From assembly GCA_031276815.1 (NCBI GenBank), contig JAISMJ010000052.1:1-33539 (forward strand): a stretch of 33,539 bases of DNA, written 5' to 3'. Source of the stretch: Treponema sp. (lineage in GTDB: Bacteria; Spirochaetota; Spirochaetia; Treponematales; Breznakiellaceae). Below the pieces are notes generated by a model, which saw only the letters and a program-made list of their open reading frames with translations, was not told the DNA's origin and did no database searches. The position numbers and the translations under genes are program-made. Below are positions 8,420-16,333 of this stretch, piece after piece (position 1 is the stretch's first letter; every line of letters starts with the position of its first letter).

Positions 8420-9499
8420 ATGTTTTTAGAATTTTTGTACCCGCTTGTAAAATACGCCACGCCGTTTAACGTGTTTCAATACCTCAGTTTTCGGGCTGCT
8501 TACGCGGCGCTGACTACGCTGCTCATCTGCTACATGGCTGGACCGCGTGTCATTGCGGCGCTGAGGCGGCTGAACATGGGGCAGGTGATTCGCTTGGATG
8601 GTCCGGAAACGCATCTCAAGAAGGCGGGGACGCCGACTATGGGGGGCGTTCTCATTATTCTCTCCATGATTATCTCTACCCTGTTATGGCAGGACTTGAA
8701 AAATCCGCAGATTTGGATCATTACCGGATCATTCGCCGCGCTCGGGTTTGTCGGATTTATGGACGACTACCTTAAAGTAACCCGGCATAATTCAGACGGG
8801 CTTTCCGCGCGGGCGAAACTTGCCGGACAGTGTATCGTGGCTATTACCGTAACGCTTATCCTCTATGTTTCAAGAAATGAAGAGACGACCTTGCTGTACC
8901 TTCCGTTTTTCAAGAACCCCGTGTGCGATATGGGCGCATTGTGGATACCCTTTGCCGTGCTGCTCATTGTGGGCGAATCCAACGCGGTGAACCTTTCGGA
9001 CGGACTCGACGGGCTTGCGGCGGGGCTGCTTCTGCTGGTGTTCATCGCCTTGGCGCTGCTTTCCTATCTTTCGGGACGCGCCGATTATTCGGCGTATCTG
9101 GGCATACCGTTTATACCGGGCGCGGGCGACATTACGGTGTTCTGCCTCGCGGCTGTGGGCGCGTGTGTAGGCTTCCTGTGGTTCAACGCCCACCCTGCGG
9201 AAGTGATCATGGGCGATGTAGGCGCGCTCTCCTTGGGCGGCGTCATTGCGGTTATTTCCCTTCTTATAAAGAAAGAAGTGTTAGTGCTTATTATAGGCGG
9301 GGTGTTTGTGTTAGAAGCCGCTTCCGTTATGATACAGGTGTTGTCTTATAAGAGCAGGAAAAGGCGGGTATTTCTGATGGCGCCGCTGCATCATCATTTT
9401 GAAAAATCCGGCTGGGATGAAACAAAAGTTGTCATACGTTTTTGGATATTAGGCGGCTTGTTTGCCATAATAGCCCTTTCCACACTGAAAATACAATGA
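8420..9499 (+). CDS. mraY: Phospho-N-acetylmuramoyl-pentapeptide transferase MraY
   Basis: Integral membrane enzyme that transfers phospho-MurNAc-pentapeptide to undecaprenyl phosphate, making lipid I. The protein has 359 residues with about ten transmembrane segments. Diagnostic motifs are KKAGTPTMGGVLII (residues about 67-80), FMDDYLKVTRHNSDGLSARAK with the catalytic aspartates, NLSDGLDGLAAG near residue 191, MGDVGALSLGG near residue 264, and APLHHHFEKSGWDETKVVIRFW at the C-terminus. AAGGA lies 8 bases before ATG 8420. The last four bases overlap the ftsW start (ATGA). Confidence 0.97.
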   Translation: MFLEFLYPLVKYATPFNVFQYLSFRAAYAALTTLLICYMAGPRVIAALRRLNMGQVIRLDGPETHLKKAGTPTMGGVLIILSMIISTLLWQDLKNPQIWIITGSFAALGFVGFMDDYLKVTRHNSDGLSARAKLAGQCIVAITVTLILYVSRNEETTLLYLPFFKNPVCDMGALWIPFAVLLIVGESNAVNLSDGLDGLAAGLLLLVFIALALLSYLSGRADYSAYLGIPFIPGAGDITVFCLAAVGACVGFLWFNAHPAEVIMGDVGALSLGGVIAVISLLIKKEVLVLIIGGVFVLEAASVMIQVLSYKSRKRRVFLMAPLHHHFEKSGWDETKVVIRFWILGGLFAIIALSTLKIQ

Positions 9500-10641
9500 A
9501 AATAGTAAAACGACAGAGAGAAAAAAGACAGAAAGCGCCGTTAGATTTTATTCTTTTGGCAAGCATCTTTTTTTTGTTCGGATTAGGTCTCGTTACCCTG
9601 TATTCAGGTTCTTATAGCTATGCTGAAAACGTCCTGAATAATGGCTTTCATTTTATCAGCAGGCAGTTTTTCTTTGGTCTTGGAGGAGTGGTTGTTTTTT
9701 GCATGGCGATCTTTTTCAATCTTGAATGGCTCAGACATAAGTCCGTTGTTTTGCTGGTATTGCTGGTAACGCTGGTACTCAACATTATTCCGATACTGTG
9801 GGGAGAGAAAATAAACGGAGCGTACCGCTGGTTTCCCGGCGCGATCAGTTTTCAACCGTCCGAAATCGCGAAAATCGTGCTGCCCTTTTATCTGGCGCAC
9901 ATGCTTGACCGTCAACAGGAAAGGCTTGATAACTTTATGGGAGTCGTACTGCCGCTTTTGATCGTCAGCGCCCTGTTTATCGGCGTTATTATGTTCCAGA
10001 ACAGTTTTGCCGTAGCTACGTTTCTGTTGGTGAATATATGGCTTATGCTAGACATGGCGGGAATAAAAAAGCGGTATCTCGCGGCTATTTTTATTTTTGC
10101 CGTGACAGCCGCGGCGGCGATGATCGTGATGCGTCCGCACCGGATCGCCCGTCTGTATTATTTTTTTCATCCTGATGAGGGGATGCTCACCGTGAACCAT
10201 CAAGTTACGCAATCCATCGCCGCTATTGTTTCCGGCGGTCTCTGGGGCAAGGGTTTGGGACAGGGAGGGACATTGGGCGTATCGGAGATCGAATCTGACT
10301 TTATTTTTAGCTCCTTTGCGGAGGAATTCGGGTTTATGGGCGTTTTATTCTTTACTTGTCTGTTTACGGTGTTTATTGTACAGGGCTATCTTGTCGCGTA
10401 CAGGGCTGACAGCGTGTTCCGCAGGCTTTTGGCATTCAGTTACGTTACGATCATTGTCTCTCAAACCTTTACAAACCTTGCGGTTATCATACGCTTTATA
10501 CCCACGACAGGCATACCGCTGCCCTTCTTCTCCGCAGGCGGTTCGTCTCTGATCACGACTTTCGCCATCTGCGGCATGATCGTAAATGTTTCGCGGTTTT
10601 CAGACGCGCCCTTATCATTGCGGTACAGTATGGAAAGGTGA
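9496..10641 (+). CDS. ftsW: SEDS-family peptidoglycan glycosyltransferase FtsW
   Basis: Membrane polymerase of the SEDS family that builds septal glycan from lipid II. It has 381 residues and about ten membrane segments. Motifs visible are YRWFPGAISFQPSEIAKIVLPFYLA (residues about 110-134), the loop GGLWGKGLGQGG then SDFIFSSFAEEFGFMG containing the catalytic region, and the ending GIPLPFFSAGGSSLITTFAICGMI. FtsW is favoured over RodA by its division-cluster position. ATG 9496 overlaps the mraY stop; an upstream start at 9442 would lie entirely in mraY. The cluster ends here: murG, murC, ftsQ, ftsA and ftsZ do not follow, and no partner PBP (ftsI) is present. Confidence 0.93.
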   Translation: MKIVKRQREKRQKAPLDFILLASIFFLFGLGLVTLYSGSYSYAENVLNNGFHFISRQFFFGLGGVVVFCMAIFFNLEWLRHKSVVLLVLLVTLVLNIIPILWGEKINGAYRWFPGAISFQPSEIAKIVLPFYLAHMLDRQQERLDNFMGVVLPLLIVSALFIGVIMFQNSFAVATFLLVNIWLMLDMAGIKKRYLAAIFIFAVTAAAAMIVMRPHRIARLYYFFHPDEGMLTVNHQVTQSIAAIVSGGLWGKGLGQGGTLGVSEIESDFIFSSFAEEFGFMGVLFFTCLFTVFIVQGYLVAYRADSVFRRLLAFSYVTIIVSQTFTNLAVIIRFIPTTGIPLPFFSAGGSSLITTFAICGMIVNVSRFSDAPLSLRYSMER

Positions 10642-10758
10642 CGGTAAGCGGTAATCCGGCGGAGAATAGCGTGTCAACACAGGGTGTATCTGTACGGTAT
10701 CGCGCATGGCGCCCGCCTTATCTTCGTCATAATAGCCGGAATAAGCCGTAAAAAGATA

Positions 10759-10828
10759 TTGACATATAGCATCATAAGATGTATACTTTTTTCAAAACGG
10801 CATACATTTAAATGTATTCAAAAGGAGG
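10759..10828 (+). promoter_or_regulatory. Consensus promoter, perfect leader palindrome and strong ribosome-binding site
   Basis: TTGACA (10759-10764), 17 bases, TATACT (10782-10787). Transcription should start near 10794. A perfect 16-bp palindrome, ATACATTTAAATGTAT, occupies 10802-10817, immediately downstream of the predicted start. It could be a repressor operator or a leader hairpin. AAAGGAGG (10821-10828) lies 11 bases before ATG 10840. No other gene in the window has all of these elements together. Confidence 0.8.
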
Positions 10829-10839
10829 AAGAATAAAGT

Positions 10840-11361
10840 ATGAACACCTTGTTTACTGCGGCGTATTTGATAACGCGCGATAGCCGTACCTCCATTATTC
10901 ATAATCCCCCCCCCCCCCCCATCATCTTACTATATACTACAAAAGCTAATAATCGCTTTATACGCATATATTCTCGTAAAACCGGCATGGCTCATCCGCT
11001 ATTGGGCGGCGCTGTTATCTTGCCGGATAAAACCGCTATCGCCAGCGCGGACAACGCTATCGCCGGCGCGGAGGGCGCTATCGCCAGCGCGAAGGGGACT
11101 ATCGCCGGCGCGGACGACACTATCGCCAGCGCGAAGGGGACTATCGCCGGCGCGAAGGGCGCTATCGCCGGCGCGGAGGGCGCTATCGCCGGCGCGGAGG
11201 GCGCTATCGCCGGCGCGAAGGGCGCTATCGCCGGCGCGGACGACACTATCGCCGGCGCGAAGGGGACTATCGCCGGCGCGGACGACACTATCGCCGGCGC
11301 GAAGGGCGCTGTCGCCGGCGCGGACGACACTATCGCCAGCGCGGAGGGCGCTGTCGCATGA
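10840..11361 (+). CDS. Putative phase-variable heptapeptide-repeat protein
   Basis: A 173-residue ORF with no recognised family. The first 65 residues are non-repetitive and include PPPPP encoded by a C15 tract; no clear signal peptide is seen. Residues from about 65 are heptads of the form (G/D)(A/T)IA(G/S)A(D/E/K), about 15.5 copies with little variation. The promoter, palindrome and ribosome-binding site ahead of it argue that it is expressed. Changing the C tract to 14 would keep a long frame open to 11443, with the array read as LSPAR-type repeats. C13 or C16 would stop shortly after the tract. The repeat is open in several frames on both strands, so coding cannot be proved by openness alone; the array could act at DNA level. 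Confidence 0.45.
   Translation: MNTLFTAAYLITRDSRTSIIHNPPPPPIILLYTTKANNRFIRIYSRKTGMAHPLLGGAVILPDKTAIASADNAIAGAEGAIASAKGTIAGADDTIASAKGTIAGAKGAIAGAEGAIAGAEGAIAGAKGAIAGADDTIAGAKGTIAGADDTIAGAKGAVAGADDTIASAEGAVA
10906..10920 (+). repeat. C15 homopolymeric tract
   Basis: Fifteen consecutive C residues lie within the 5' part of the ORF at 10840. Tracts of this length slip during replication and are the classic basis of phase variation; the true length may vary within the population and is hard to sequence accurately. Confidence 0.95.
11032..11361. repeat. GC-rich 21-bp tandem repeat array
   Basis: About 15.7 units of exactly 21 bp. The unit core is CTATCGCCGGCGCG followed by a variable GAC, GAG or AAG and GGC, GGG or GAC. 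CGCC and GGCG half-arms alternate along the array. The core matches the array at 18830-19227 (CTATCGCCGGCGAT), so the two arrays are related. Differences between units are confined to a few positions. Confidence 0.9.
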
Positions 11362-11462
11362 CAGCGGCTCTATAACAGAGGCGCGAAACCGCAGCGATAC
11401 GGCTTCGCATAACATGAGGAAACTTGCCCGTATGGGCGGTTAATATATTTTATGAAAAGAGG

Positions 11463-11511
11463 AACCCAAAACCGGCGAATTCAGGCACGAACGAGACCGG
11501 TTTTGGGGTTT
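11463..11511 (+). terminator. Inverted repeat, candidate terminator after the repeat ORF
   Basis: AACCCAAAACCGG (11463-11475) pairs with CCGGTTTTGGGGTT (11497-11510) with one bulged G; a short T run follows. The T tract is weak, so termination is uncertain. The gap 11362-11589 otherwise holds only the promoter below. Confidence 0.4.
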
Positions 11512-11531
11512 GCTAAACGCATTCGTATTAT
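11503..11531 (+). promoter_or_regulatory. Candidate promoter of the outer-membrane protein gene
   Basis: TTGGGG (11503-11508), 17 bases, TATTAT (11526-11531). The -10 box is good and the -35 box poor. The leader would be about 50 bases and contains the ribosome-binding site. Confidence 0.35.
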
Positions 11532-11589
11532 GCGCGGATTCACCGGTACTTTCAATGCGTTTAGTCCTCTTGTAGTAGGAGACATTGGT

Positions 11590-12210
11590 ATGAAAAGTAC
11601 GGTGTTTGTGAAAGCGGCGGCATTCCTGCTGCTTTTCGGTGGTTTGACGGCCGGCGCATCCGCGCAGATTATTATCAGCGGCGGATTCGCTCTGTCGCAG
11701 TTGGATACTTCCGGCAGCGACCTTGATTATTTTGGCGGCGGGCTCGGATATGGCGGCAATATATATGCTGACTACATACTGCCGATAAATATTCCGCTTT
11801 CTCTTGGCGTGGAAGCCGGCGGGGACACGGCTAAATTAGATGCGGCTTACAATGACACGATTCTTGCGGTACCCGTTCTTGCGCGGGTTGCGTATCACTT
11901 TGATATTATGCCGAAACTTGACCTCTATGTGGTGGGCAAGATAGGGATATGCTTCGTATTGTGGCAAGGCGAACAATTAGATTGGCTTAAAGACACGCAG
12001 GGTTATACTGTGAAAACGCCGCCCGGGCTTGGCTTTGGCTTTGATGTGGGCGTTGCGTATTATTTCACATCCACGCTCGGCGCTTTTGCGGAAGCCGGTT
12101 TTGACCGGTACAACTTTTCGACAACAATAAGCGGGAATGGCGAACCAGCCCGGAAATTAAAGTCTCCTTTCAACAGATTCCTCACTGTTGGAATAAGCGT
12201 AAGATTCTAG
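11590..12210 (+). CDS. Small outer-membrane beta-barrel protein
   Basis: The 206-residue protein starts at ATG 11590, with AGGAG nine bases upstream; the longer frame from 11452 lacks a ribosome-binding site. A signal peptide with core AAAFLLLFGGLTAGASA precedes QIIISGGFALSQLD. The rest alternates short amphipathic strands, for example LGFGFDVGVAYYFTSTLGAFAEAGFDRY, and ends LTVGISVRF with a terminal Phe. This matches an eight-stranded OmpA/opacity-like barrel inserted by the Bam machinery. Function unknown. The CsgG/LpoB-like gene follows 69 bases downstream and may be cotranscribed. Confidence 0.72.
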   Translation: MKSTVFVKAAAFLLLFGGLTAGASAQIIISGGFALSQLDTSGSDLDYFGGGLGYGGNIYADYILPINIPLSLGVEAGGDTAKLDAAYNDTILAVPVLARVAYHFDIMPKLDLYVVGKIGICFVLWQGEQLDWLKDTQGYTVKTPPGLGFGFDVGVAYYFTSTLGAFAEAGFDRYNFSTTISGNGEPARKLKSPFNRFLTVGISVRF

Positions 12211-12279
12211 GCTGCCATGCCTCGCGTCTAACCGGCGCGGGGCGTCGCGGCGCGGCGCGGGCGTAGAGGAGGTATAGGT

Positions 12280-13143
12280 ATGAAACGAACATTCATGGCG
12301 CTGGTTATCGCTATATCCGTATTGAACGCGGGCTTCGTGTTTGGGGATACCGAACTGCATATCCAACGGATGGAAAGCACGGTCAATGCGGGATTCAAAG
12401 CGTGGGTCTATATTGACGGTAAAAGCAAACTGACGCTGACAAACGGCAAATCCGGCATTATAAGAGTTTCAGACGGCGCTCACAAAATCCATGCGGAACT
12501 GCATAGCATGAAGACGGATGCAGTATCGTTCACCGCCGCTGGCGGAGTTATGACGATTCGCATCATAGCGAATTCGGTAACCGACTTTGTTATCATGGTG
12601 AGCGGCAGTGCGCCGGCTCCCGCACAACCGGTAGTTCCTATACAACCTGTGCAACCTGTACAGCCTGTACAACCGGTTGTTCCCGCACAACCGGCGGTAC
12701 CGCCTGCTGGCGGCATTGCCGCCAGCAGATCGGTCGTGCAAAGACCGAGTGAACACCCCTCGTTAGAAGAGGCGCTCTATGCGGCAGCCGATACGATCAT
12801 CACCCGCCTCCAGCCGAAGACGACGGTAGCTGTGGTAAGCATAACGCCAAAGGATAGTGAAGCCGCCGAATTCGTCCTTGGTGAACTTGAGGTCGTTATA
12901 ACAAACTTCGGCGATTTCACAGTGGTAGACCGGAAGAACCTTGACGCGATCAGGCGTGAAATGGAATTTCAGTTATCCGAAGAAGTTGACGATGCTTCCG
13001 CAGTATCAATCGGTAAATTGTTAGGGGCAAATATCGTGATAACTGGAAGCATTTCCGGAACAGGGTCAATGCGGCGCTTGCGCTTGAAAGCCCTTGATGT
13101 CAAAACCGCGAAAATAGTGGCGGCGGCGTCTGAAGCGTACTAA
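12280..13143 (+). CDS. Periplasmic CsgG/LpoB-like protein
   Basis: The protein has 287 residues. A signal peptide (core MALVIAISVLNAGFVFG) exports it; there is no lipobox cysteine. Residues about 25-107 form a small beta-rich domain with a PEGA-like segment (AWVYIDGKSKLTLTNGKSG, DGAHKIHAEL). Residues about 110-145 are a Pro/Gln/Val linker (PVQPVQPVQP). The C-terminal domain (VAVVSITPKDSEAAEFVLGELEVVI, FTVVDRKNLDAIRREMEFQLS, IGKLLGANIVITGSIS) matches the CsgG/LpoB-type nucleotide-fold domain frequent in treponemes. Family roles range from secretion channels to PBP activators; the role here is open. GGAGG sits nine bases before ATG 12280. An intrinsic terminator follows. Confidence 0.78.
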   Translation: MKRTFMALVIAISVLNAGFVFGDTELHIQRMESTVNAGFKAWVYIDGKSKLTLTNGKSGIIRVSDGAHKIHAELHSMKTDAVSFTAAGGVMTIRIIANSVTDFVIMVSGSAPAPAQPVVPIQPVQPVQPVQPVVPAQPAVPPAGGIAASRSVVQRPSEHPSLEEALYAAADTIITRLQPKTTVAVVSITPKDSEAAEFVLGELEVVITNFGDFTVVDRKNLDAIRREMEFQLSEEVDDASAVSIGKLLGANIVITGSISGTGSMRRLRLKALDVKTAKIVAAASEAY

Positions 13144-13168
13144 TACATGGGTCCCGCCGTGAAGCCGA

Positions 13169-13204
13169 ATCCTCCGTTCCTTATGGGACGGAGGATATTT
13201 TTTT
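13169..13204 (+). terminator. Intrinsic terminator after the CsgG/LpoB-like gene
   Basis: ATCCTCCGTTCC (13169-13180) pairs with GGGACGGAGGAT (13185-13196) over a TTAT loop, followed by a run of seven T (13198-13204). The remaining gap to 13446 has no gene that I can support. Confidence 0.88.
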
Positions 13205-13446
13205 GCCGTTTCACCCTTTATTTGCCGGCTTTGCCGGTTTGCTGAAAGAACCGCATCAATAGGAGTATCAGCAGTAGCGGAAATATGATAGTATGATCTA
13301 CAACATGGCTGATATGGCATATATATATCCAATGAAAAAGGCGTCCGCTCTTCCATGCGGGCTGCCGGAGAACAGCCAATTCCAGTGAAAACATGTGAAT
13401 ATTTTTGGGCGCTTTTGCGTACTATGTAAGGAGAACAACGTACACG

Positions 13447-14127
13447 ATGAATGGATATACCCATATTGTTGTAGGCGGATTAAGCGGAGCTATCCCTGTC
13501 GCCATAAGTATTGCGGAGAAGAAATTCGGCTTTAGTATAAGCGCGGAGCATGTGTACTATCCGTTGATTGGGATGTTGCCGGCAATAGCGGGCAGTCTTG
13601 GACCGGATATTGATTTGCCGAATAGTAAGGGCGGCAAAGCCGTGCGGTTATTTCTCAAATCATCAATAACCTTTTTCGGAGTCGTGTCATTAGGGCTGGC
13701 TGTGTCTTTATGCTTTATTGATAAGCTCATTCGTCCGGTGAATGTACTGTTTCCGGTTCTTGCCGTGTTTGTGCTGCTTTGTCTTGTCCGGCTGCTCCTG
13801 CCTATTGCGAAACACAGGCGGGGAACGCATAGCGGTCTTGCGCTGCTGATAATCATGCTGCCGGTGTTGTACATTATCGGCTATATGCCCGATACCGCGC
13901 TGACCGATGTGCTGTTCAGTATATGGGTCGGTTTTTGTATTGGGTGGGTAAGCCATTTATTCGCTGATACGTTTAACCGCAAAGGGGTCCCGTGGTTTTA
14001 TCCGCTGGACAACAGACACTATCATATCGCACACATTGTTACCGGAAGCAAACGGGAGCGTACCTTCAGAATCTTCTGTATCGTGGTGTTCGGCGCCGTG
14101 TATCTGGCTATCCTGCTCTTTGCGTAG
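13447..14127 (+). CDS. YdjM-like membrane-bound metal-dependent hydrolase
   Basis: The protein has 226 residues. It begins NGYTHIVVGGLSG, with the family His near residue 5. Further conserved metal-ligand candidates are LGPDIDLPNSKGG near residue 52 and KHRRGTHSGLAL near residue 120, then WVSHLFADTFNRKGVPWFYPL. At least four hydrophobic helices are visible. This matches the YdjM/LexA-regulated inner-membrane hydrolase family (PF04307), related to phosphodiesterase-like enzymes; the substrate is unknown. AAGGAG lies about 13 bases before ATG 13447, longer than ideal. A TTG start at 13405 would precede the ribosome-binding site. Orientation and spacing suggest an independent unit. Confidence 0.8.
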   Translation: MNGYTHIVVGGLSGAIPVAISIAEKKFGFSISAEHVYYPLIGMLPAIAGSLGPDIDLPNSKGGKAVRLFLKSSITFFGVVSLGLAVSLCFIDKLIRPVNVLFPVLAVFVLLCLVRLLLPIAKHRRGTHSGLALLIIMLPVLYIIGYMPDTALTDVLFSIWVGFCIGWVSHLFADTFNRKGVPWFYPLDNRHYHIAHIVTGSKRERTFRIFCIVVFGAVYLAILLFA

Positions 14128-14162
14128 CAAGCGCTTGCACGCAAGCGCGCGAAACGCCCCGC

Positions 14163-14191
14163 TAGACATTCAGTCTCATAACCCCTATACT
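14163..14191 (+). promoter_or_regulatory. Promoter of the hisGBH operon, predicting a leaderless start
   Basis: TAGACA (14163-14168), 17 bases, TATACT (14186-14191), then seven bases to ATG 14199. The same geometry occurs at hisS. No leader peptide, attenuator or Shine-Dalgarno sequence fits in this space. Confidence 0.72.
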
Positions 14192-14198
14192 CTTTTTC

Positions 14199-15056
14199 AT
14201 GGACACATTGCGTATTTTGATCCCGAAAGGACGGATTTTTGACAATATATCCGCCCTGTTTAGCGATGCGGGCTTCCCTGTTTTCCTTGCGGATAGGATG
14301 TACCGTCCGGTTATTGAGGCGGAATGGCTTGACGCAAAGATAATGAAGCCGCAAAACGTGGGGGCGCTGCTTGAGTTGGGCAGTCATGACGCGGGTTTTA
14401 CCGGTATAGATTGGATACAAGAAACCGGCGCCGACGTCGAAGAAATCATGGACCTGGGGTTTGATCGCGTCCGTATTGTCGCGGCCGCGCCGGCTGAACG
14501 CGACCTTGCGGCGCTTAAACAAAGAAAACTGACTGTCGCGACCGAATATGTGAATCTTGCGGAACGATGGCTTACTAACGAAGGGTACCGCTTCCGCATA
14601 CTCCGCACCTATGGCGCTACGGAAGTGTTTCCGCCCGATGATGCGGACATGATCGTTGATAACACGTCCTCCGGGCGGACGTTGCGGGATAACGGCTTGA
14701 AGATCATCGGCACGCTCCTTGAGTCTTCAACCCGTTTTGTCGCGTCAAAGTCCGCGCTTGCCGAGCCGGAAAAACGCGGGCGCATTGAAGAGCTTGCGAT
14801 GCTTTTCAAGGCTGTGCTTGACGGGCGGGAGCGGGTCATGCTTGAAATGAACGTGCCGGCGCAGCTGTTTGACGGGCTTATCGGCTCGCTGCCCAGCATG
14901 AGAAGCCCCACGGTTGCGCCGCTGTATGGAGATAACGCCGGTTTTGCGGTTAAAATAGCGGTCAGAAAAAGCGAAGTTCCCGGCATTATTCCGCATCTAA
15001 AGAAATTCGGCGCAACCGATATTGTTGAATACGATTTACGGAAGGTGGTGCCATGA
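14199..15056 (+). CDS. hisG: ATP phosphoribosyltransferase, long form
   Basis: First step of histidine synthesis: joins ATP and PRPP to give phosphoribosyl-ATP. The protein has 285 residues, so it is the long form with a C-terminal regulatory ACT-like domain (about residues 205-285, RSPTVAPLYGDNAGFAVKIAVRKSEVPGIIPHLKKFGATDIVEY) that usually confers histidine feedback inhibition. The catalytic part shows LRILIPKGRIFDNISALF, the PRPP-binding region DMIVDNTSSGRTLRDNGLK near residue 150, and VNLAERWL. No hisZ is needed by this form. Its last four bases overlap hisB. Confidence 0.96.
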   Translation: MDTLRILIPKGRIFDNISALFSDAGFPVFLADRMYRPVIEAEWLDAKIMKPQNVGALLELGSHDAGFTGIDWIQETGADVEEIMDLGFDRVRIVAAAPAERDLAALKQRKLTVATEYVNLAERWLTNEGYRFRILRTYGATEVFPPDDADMIVDNTSSGRTLRDNGLKIIGTLLESSTRFVASKSALAEPEKRGRIEELAMLFKAVLDGRERVMLEMNVPAQLFDGLIGSLPSMRSPTVAPLYGDNAGFAVKIAVRKSEVPGIIPHLKKFGATDIVEYDLRKVVP

Positions 15057-15685
15057 ACAGAACCGCGAACATCCGCAGAACAACCACAGAGACGGACATT
15101 GATATCACTCTCAATCTTGACGGAAGCGGAACCGCCAAGCTGGAGTACCCTATCGGTTTTATGAAACACATGCTCAATACCTTTGCGAAACATGGGCTTT
15201 TCGATATAACGGCGCGGGCATCCGGCGATCTTGAGGTGGATCAGCACCACCTGATAGAGGATACCGGCATCGTGCTGGGGCAGTGTTTCGCGCGGGCGCT
15301 GGACAGCAAGCTGGGCGTCAAACGGTGCGGAAACTGCCTATTCCCTATGGATGAGACATTAGCGCGCGCCGCGGTTGACGTTTCCGGCAGAGCTTTTCTG
15401 GTATTCAACGCCGGACTCTCCGGGGTTCCCCTTGTTTCCGGTGCTTTTTCGTTTCAAACCGATACCATTGAGGATTTTTGGCGCGCCTTTACCGCGTCGG
15501 CGGGCGTTACGCTCCACCTTGACATTGTGCGGGGGCGAAGCGATCACCACAAAATAGAAGCCTTGTTCAAAGCGGCAGCCCGCGCGTTACGGGACGCTGT
15601 GGAAGTCGACGGGCGGGCGCGAAACGCGATTCCCTCGACAAAAGGTATTCTTGATGCGCTTGACAGACCGGCGGTCATGGTATGA
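15053..15685 (+). CDS. hisB: Imidazoleglycerol-phosphate dehydratase
   Basis: Manganese enzyme that dehydrates imidazoleglycerol phosphate. The 210 residues are the stand-alone dehydratase, without the phosphatase domain of the enterobacterial fusion. Signature motifs are RTTTETDIDITLNLDG, FMKHMLNTFAKHGLFDI, the metal site DQHHLIEDTGIVLGQ near residue 62, and the second site GRSDHHKIEALFKAAARAL near residue 160. ATGA overlaps at both ends (15053-15056 with hisG, 15682-15685 with hisH) indicate coupled translation. A damaged partial copy of the gene lies at 18371-18580. Confidence 0.97.
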   Translation: MNRTANIRRTTTETDIDITLNLDGSGTAKLEYPIGFMKHMLNTFAKHGLFDITARASGDLEVDQHHLIEDTGIVLGQCFARALDSKLGVKRCGNCLFPMDETLARAAVDVSGRAFLVFNAGLSGVPLVSGAFSFQTDTIEDFWRAFTASAGVTLHLDIVRGRSDHHKIEALFKAAARALRDAVEVDGRARNAIPSTKGILDALDRPAVMV

Positions 15686-16296
15686 TTGGAGTGATTGACT
15701 ACGGCGCCGGCAACCTCGGCTCGGTGATGAACGCCTTGCGGCGGCTCAATACGGACGCCCGCTTTGTCCGCGGTCCCGAAGACATGCGCGCTTTTGAGAA
15801 GATCGTGTTTCCCGGGGACGGGCATTTCGCTACGGCGATGGCGTCTCTTGAAACATCAGGCTACGCTTCCGCCATACGGGAATGGATACAGGCGGACAAG
15901 CCCTTTCTCGGCATCTGCATAGGATTGCAGCTTTTATTCGATACGTCTGAAGAAGCGCCGCCGGTTGACGGTAAAGAAACGCGAGGGCTTTCCGTCGTAT
16001 CAGGAAAGGTGCGGCGGTTTCCGGGTCGAAAGGTGCCGCAGATCGGCTGGAACAACACGAAAGCCCGCCCCTCATCGCGGCTTTTTAAGGGATTGCCGGA
16101 ACATTCTTTTTTTTACTACATACATTCTTTTTACGCGGACCCCGCAGACGCTTCAATTACGGCTGCGGAAGCGGAGTATTATTGTACCTATTGCGGCGCG
16201 GTGGAGCGGAGCGCGATGAGCGCGGTGCAGTTTCACCCTGAAAAATCGGGCGCGGCGGGGCTCATGCTGCTGGAAAATTGGATCGCGGGAACGTGA
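15682..16296 (+). CDS. hisH: Imidazole glycerol phosphate synthase, glutaminase subunit
   Basis: Class I glutamine amidotransferase that feeds ammonia to HisF. It has 204 residues. It begins IGVIDYGAGNLGSVMNALRRL; the nucleophile elbow is PFLGICIGLQLLFD with Cys near residue 79, and the His/Glu of the triad are in AVQFHPEKSGAAG near residue 186. It closes the visible operon: hisF, hisA, hisD, hisC and hisI are not in the window, so the pathway genes are scattered. The sequence just after the stop contains CGCCAGCG, a piece of the core of the array that follows the damaged copy at 18827. Confidence 0.96.
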   Translation: MIGVIDYGAGNLGSVMNALRRLNTDARFVRGPEDMRAFEKIVFPGDGHFATAMASLETSGYASAIREWIQADKPFLGICIGLQLLFDTSEEAPPVDGKETRGLSVVSGKVRRFPGRKVPQIGWNNTKARPSSRLFKGLPEHSFFYYIHSFYADPADASITAAEAEYYCTYCGAVERSAMSAVQFHPEKSGAAGLMLLENWIAGT

Positions 16297-16333
16297 AGAC
16301 CGCCAGCGGCGCGCGCCGAATCCCCGTTACGTC

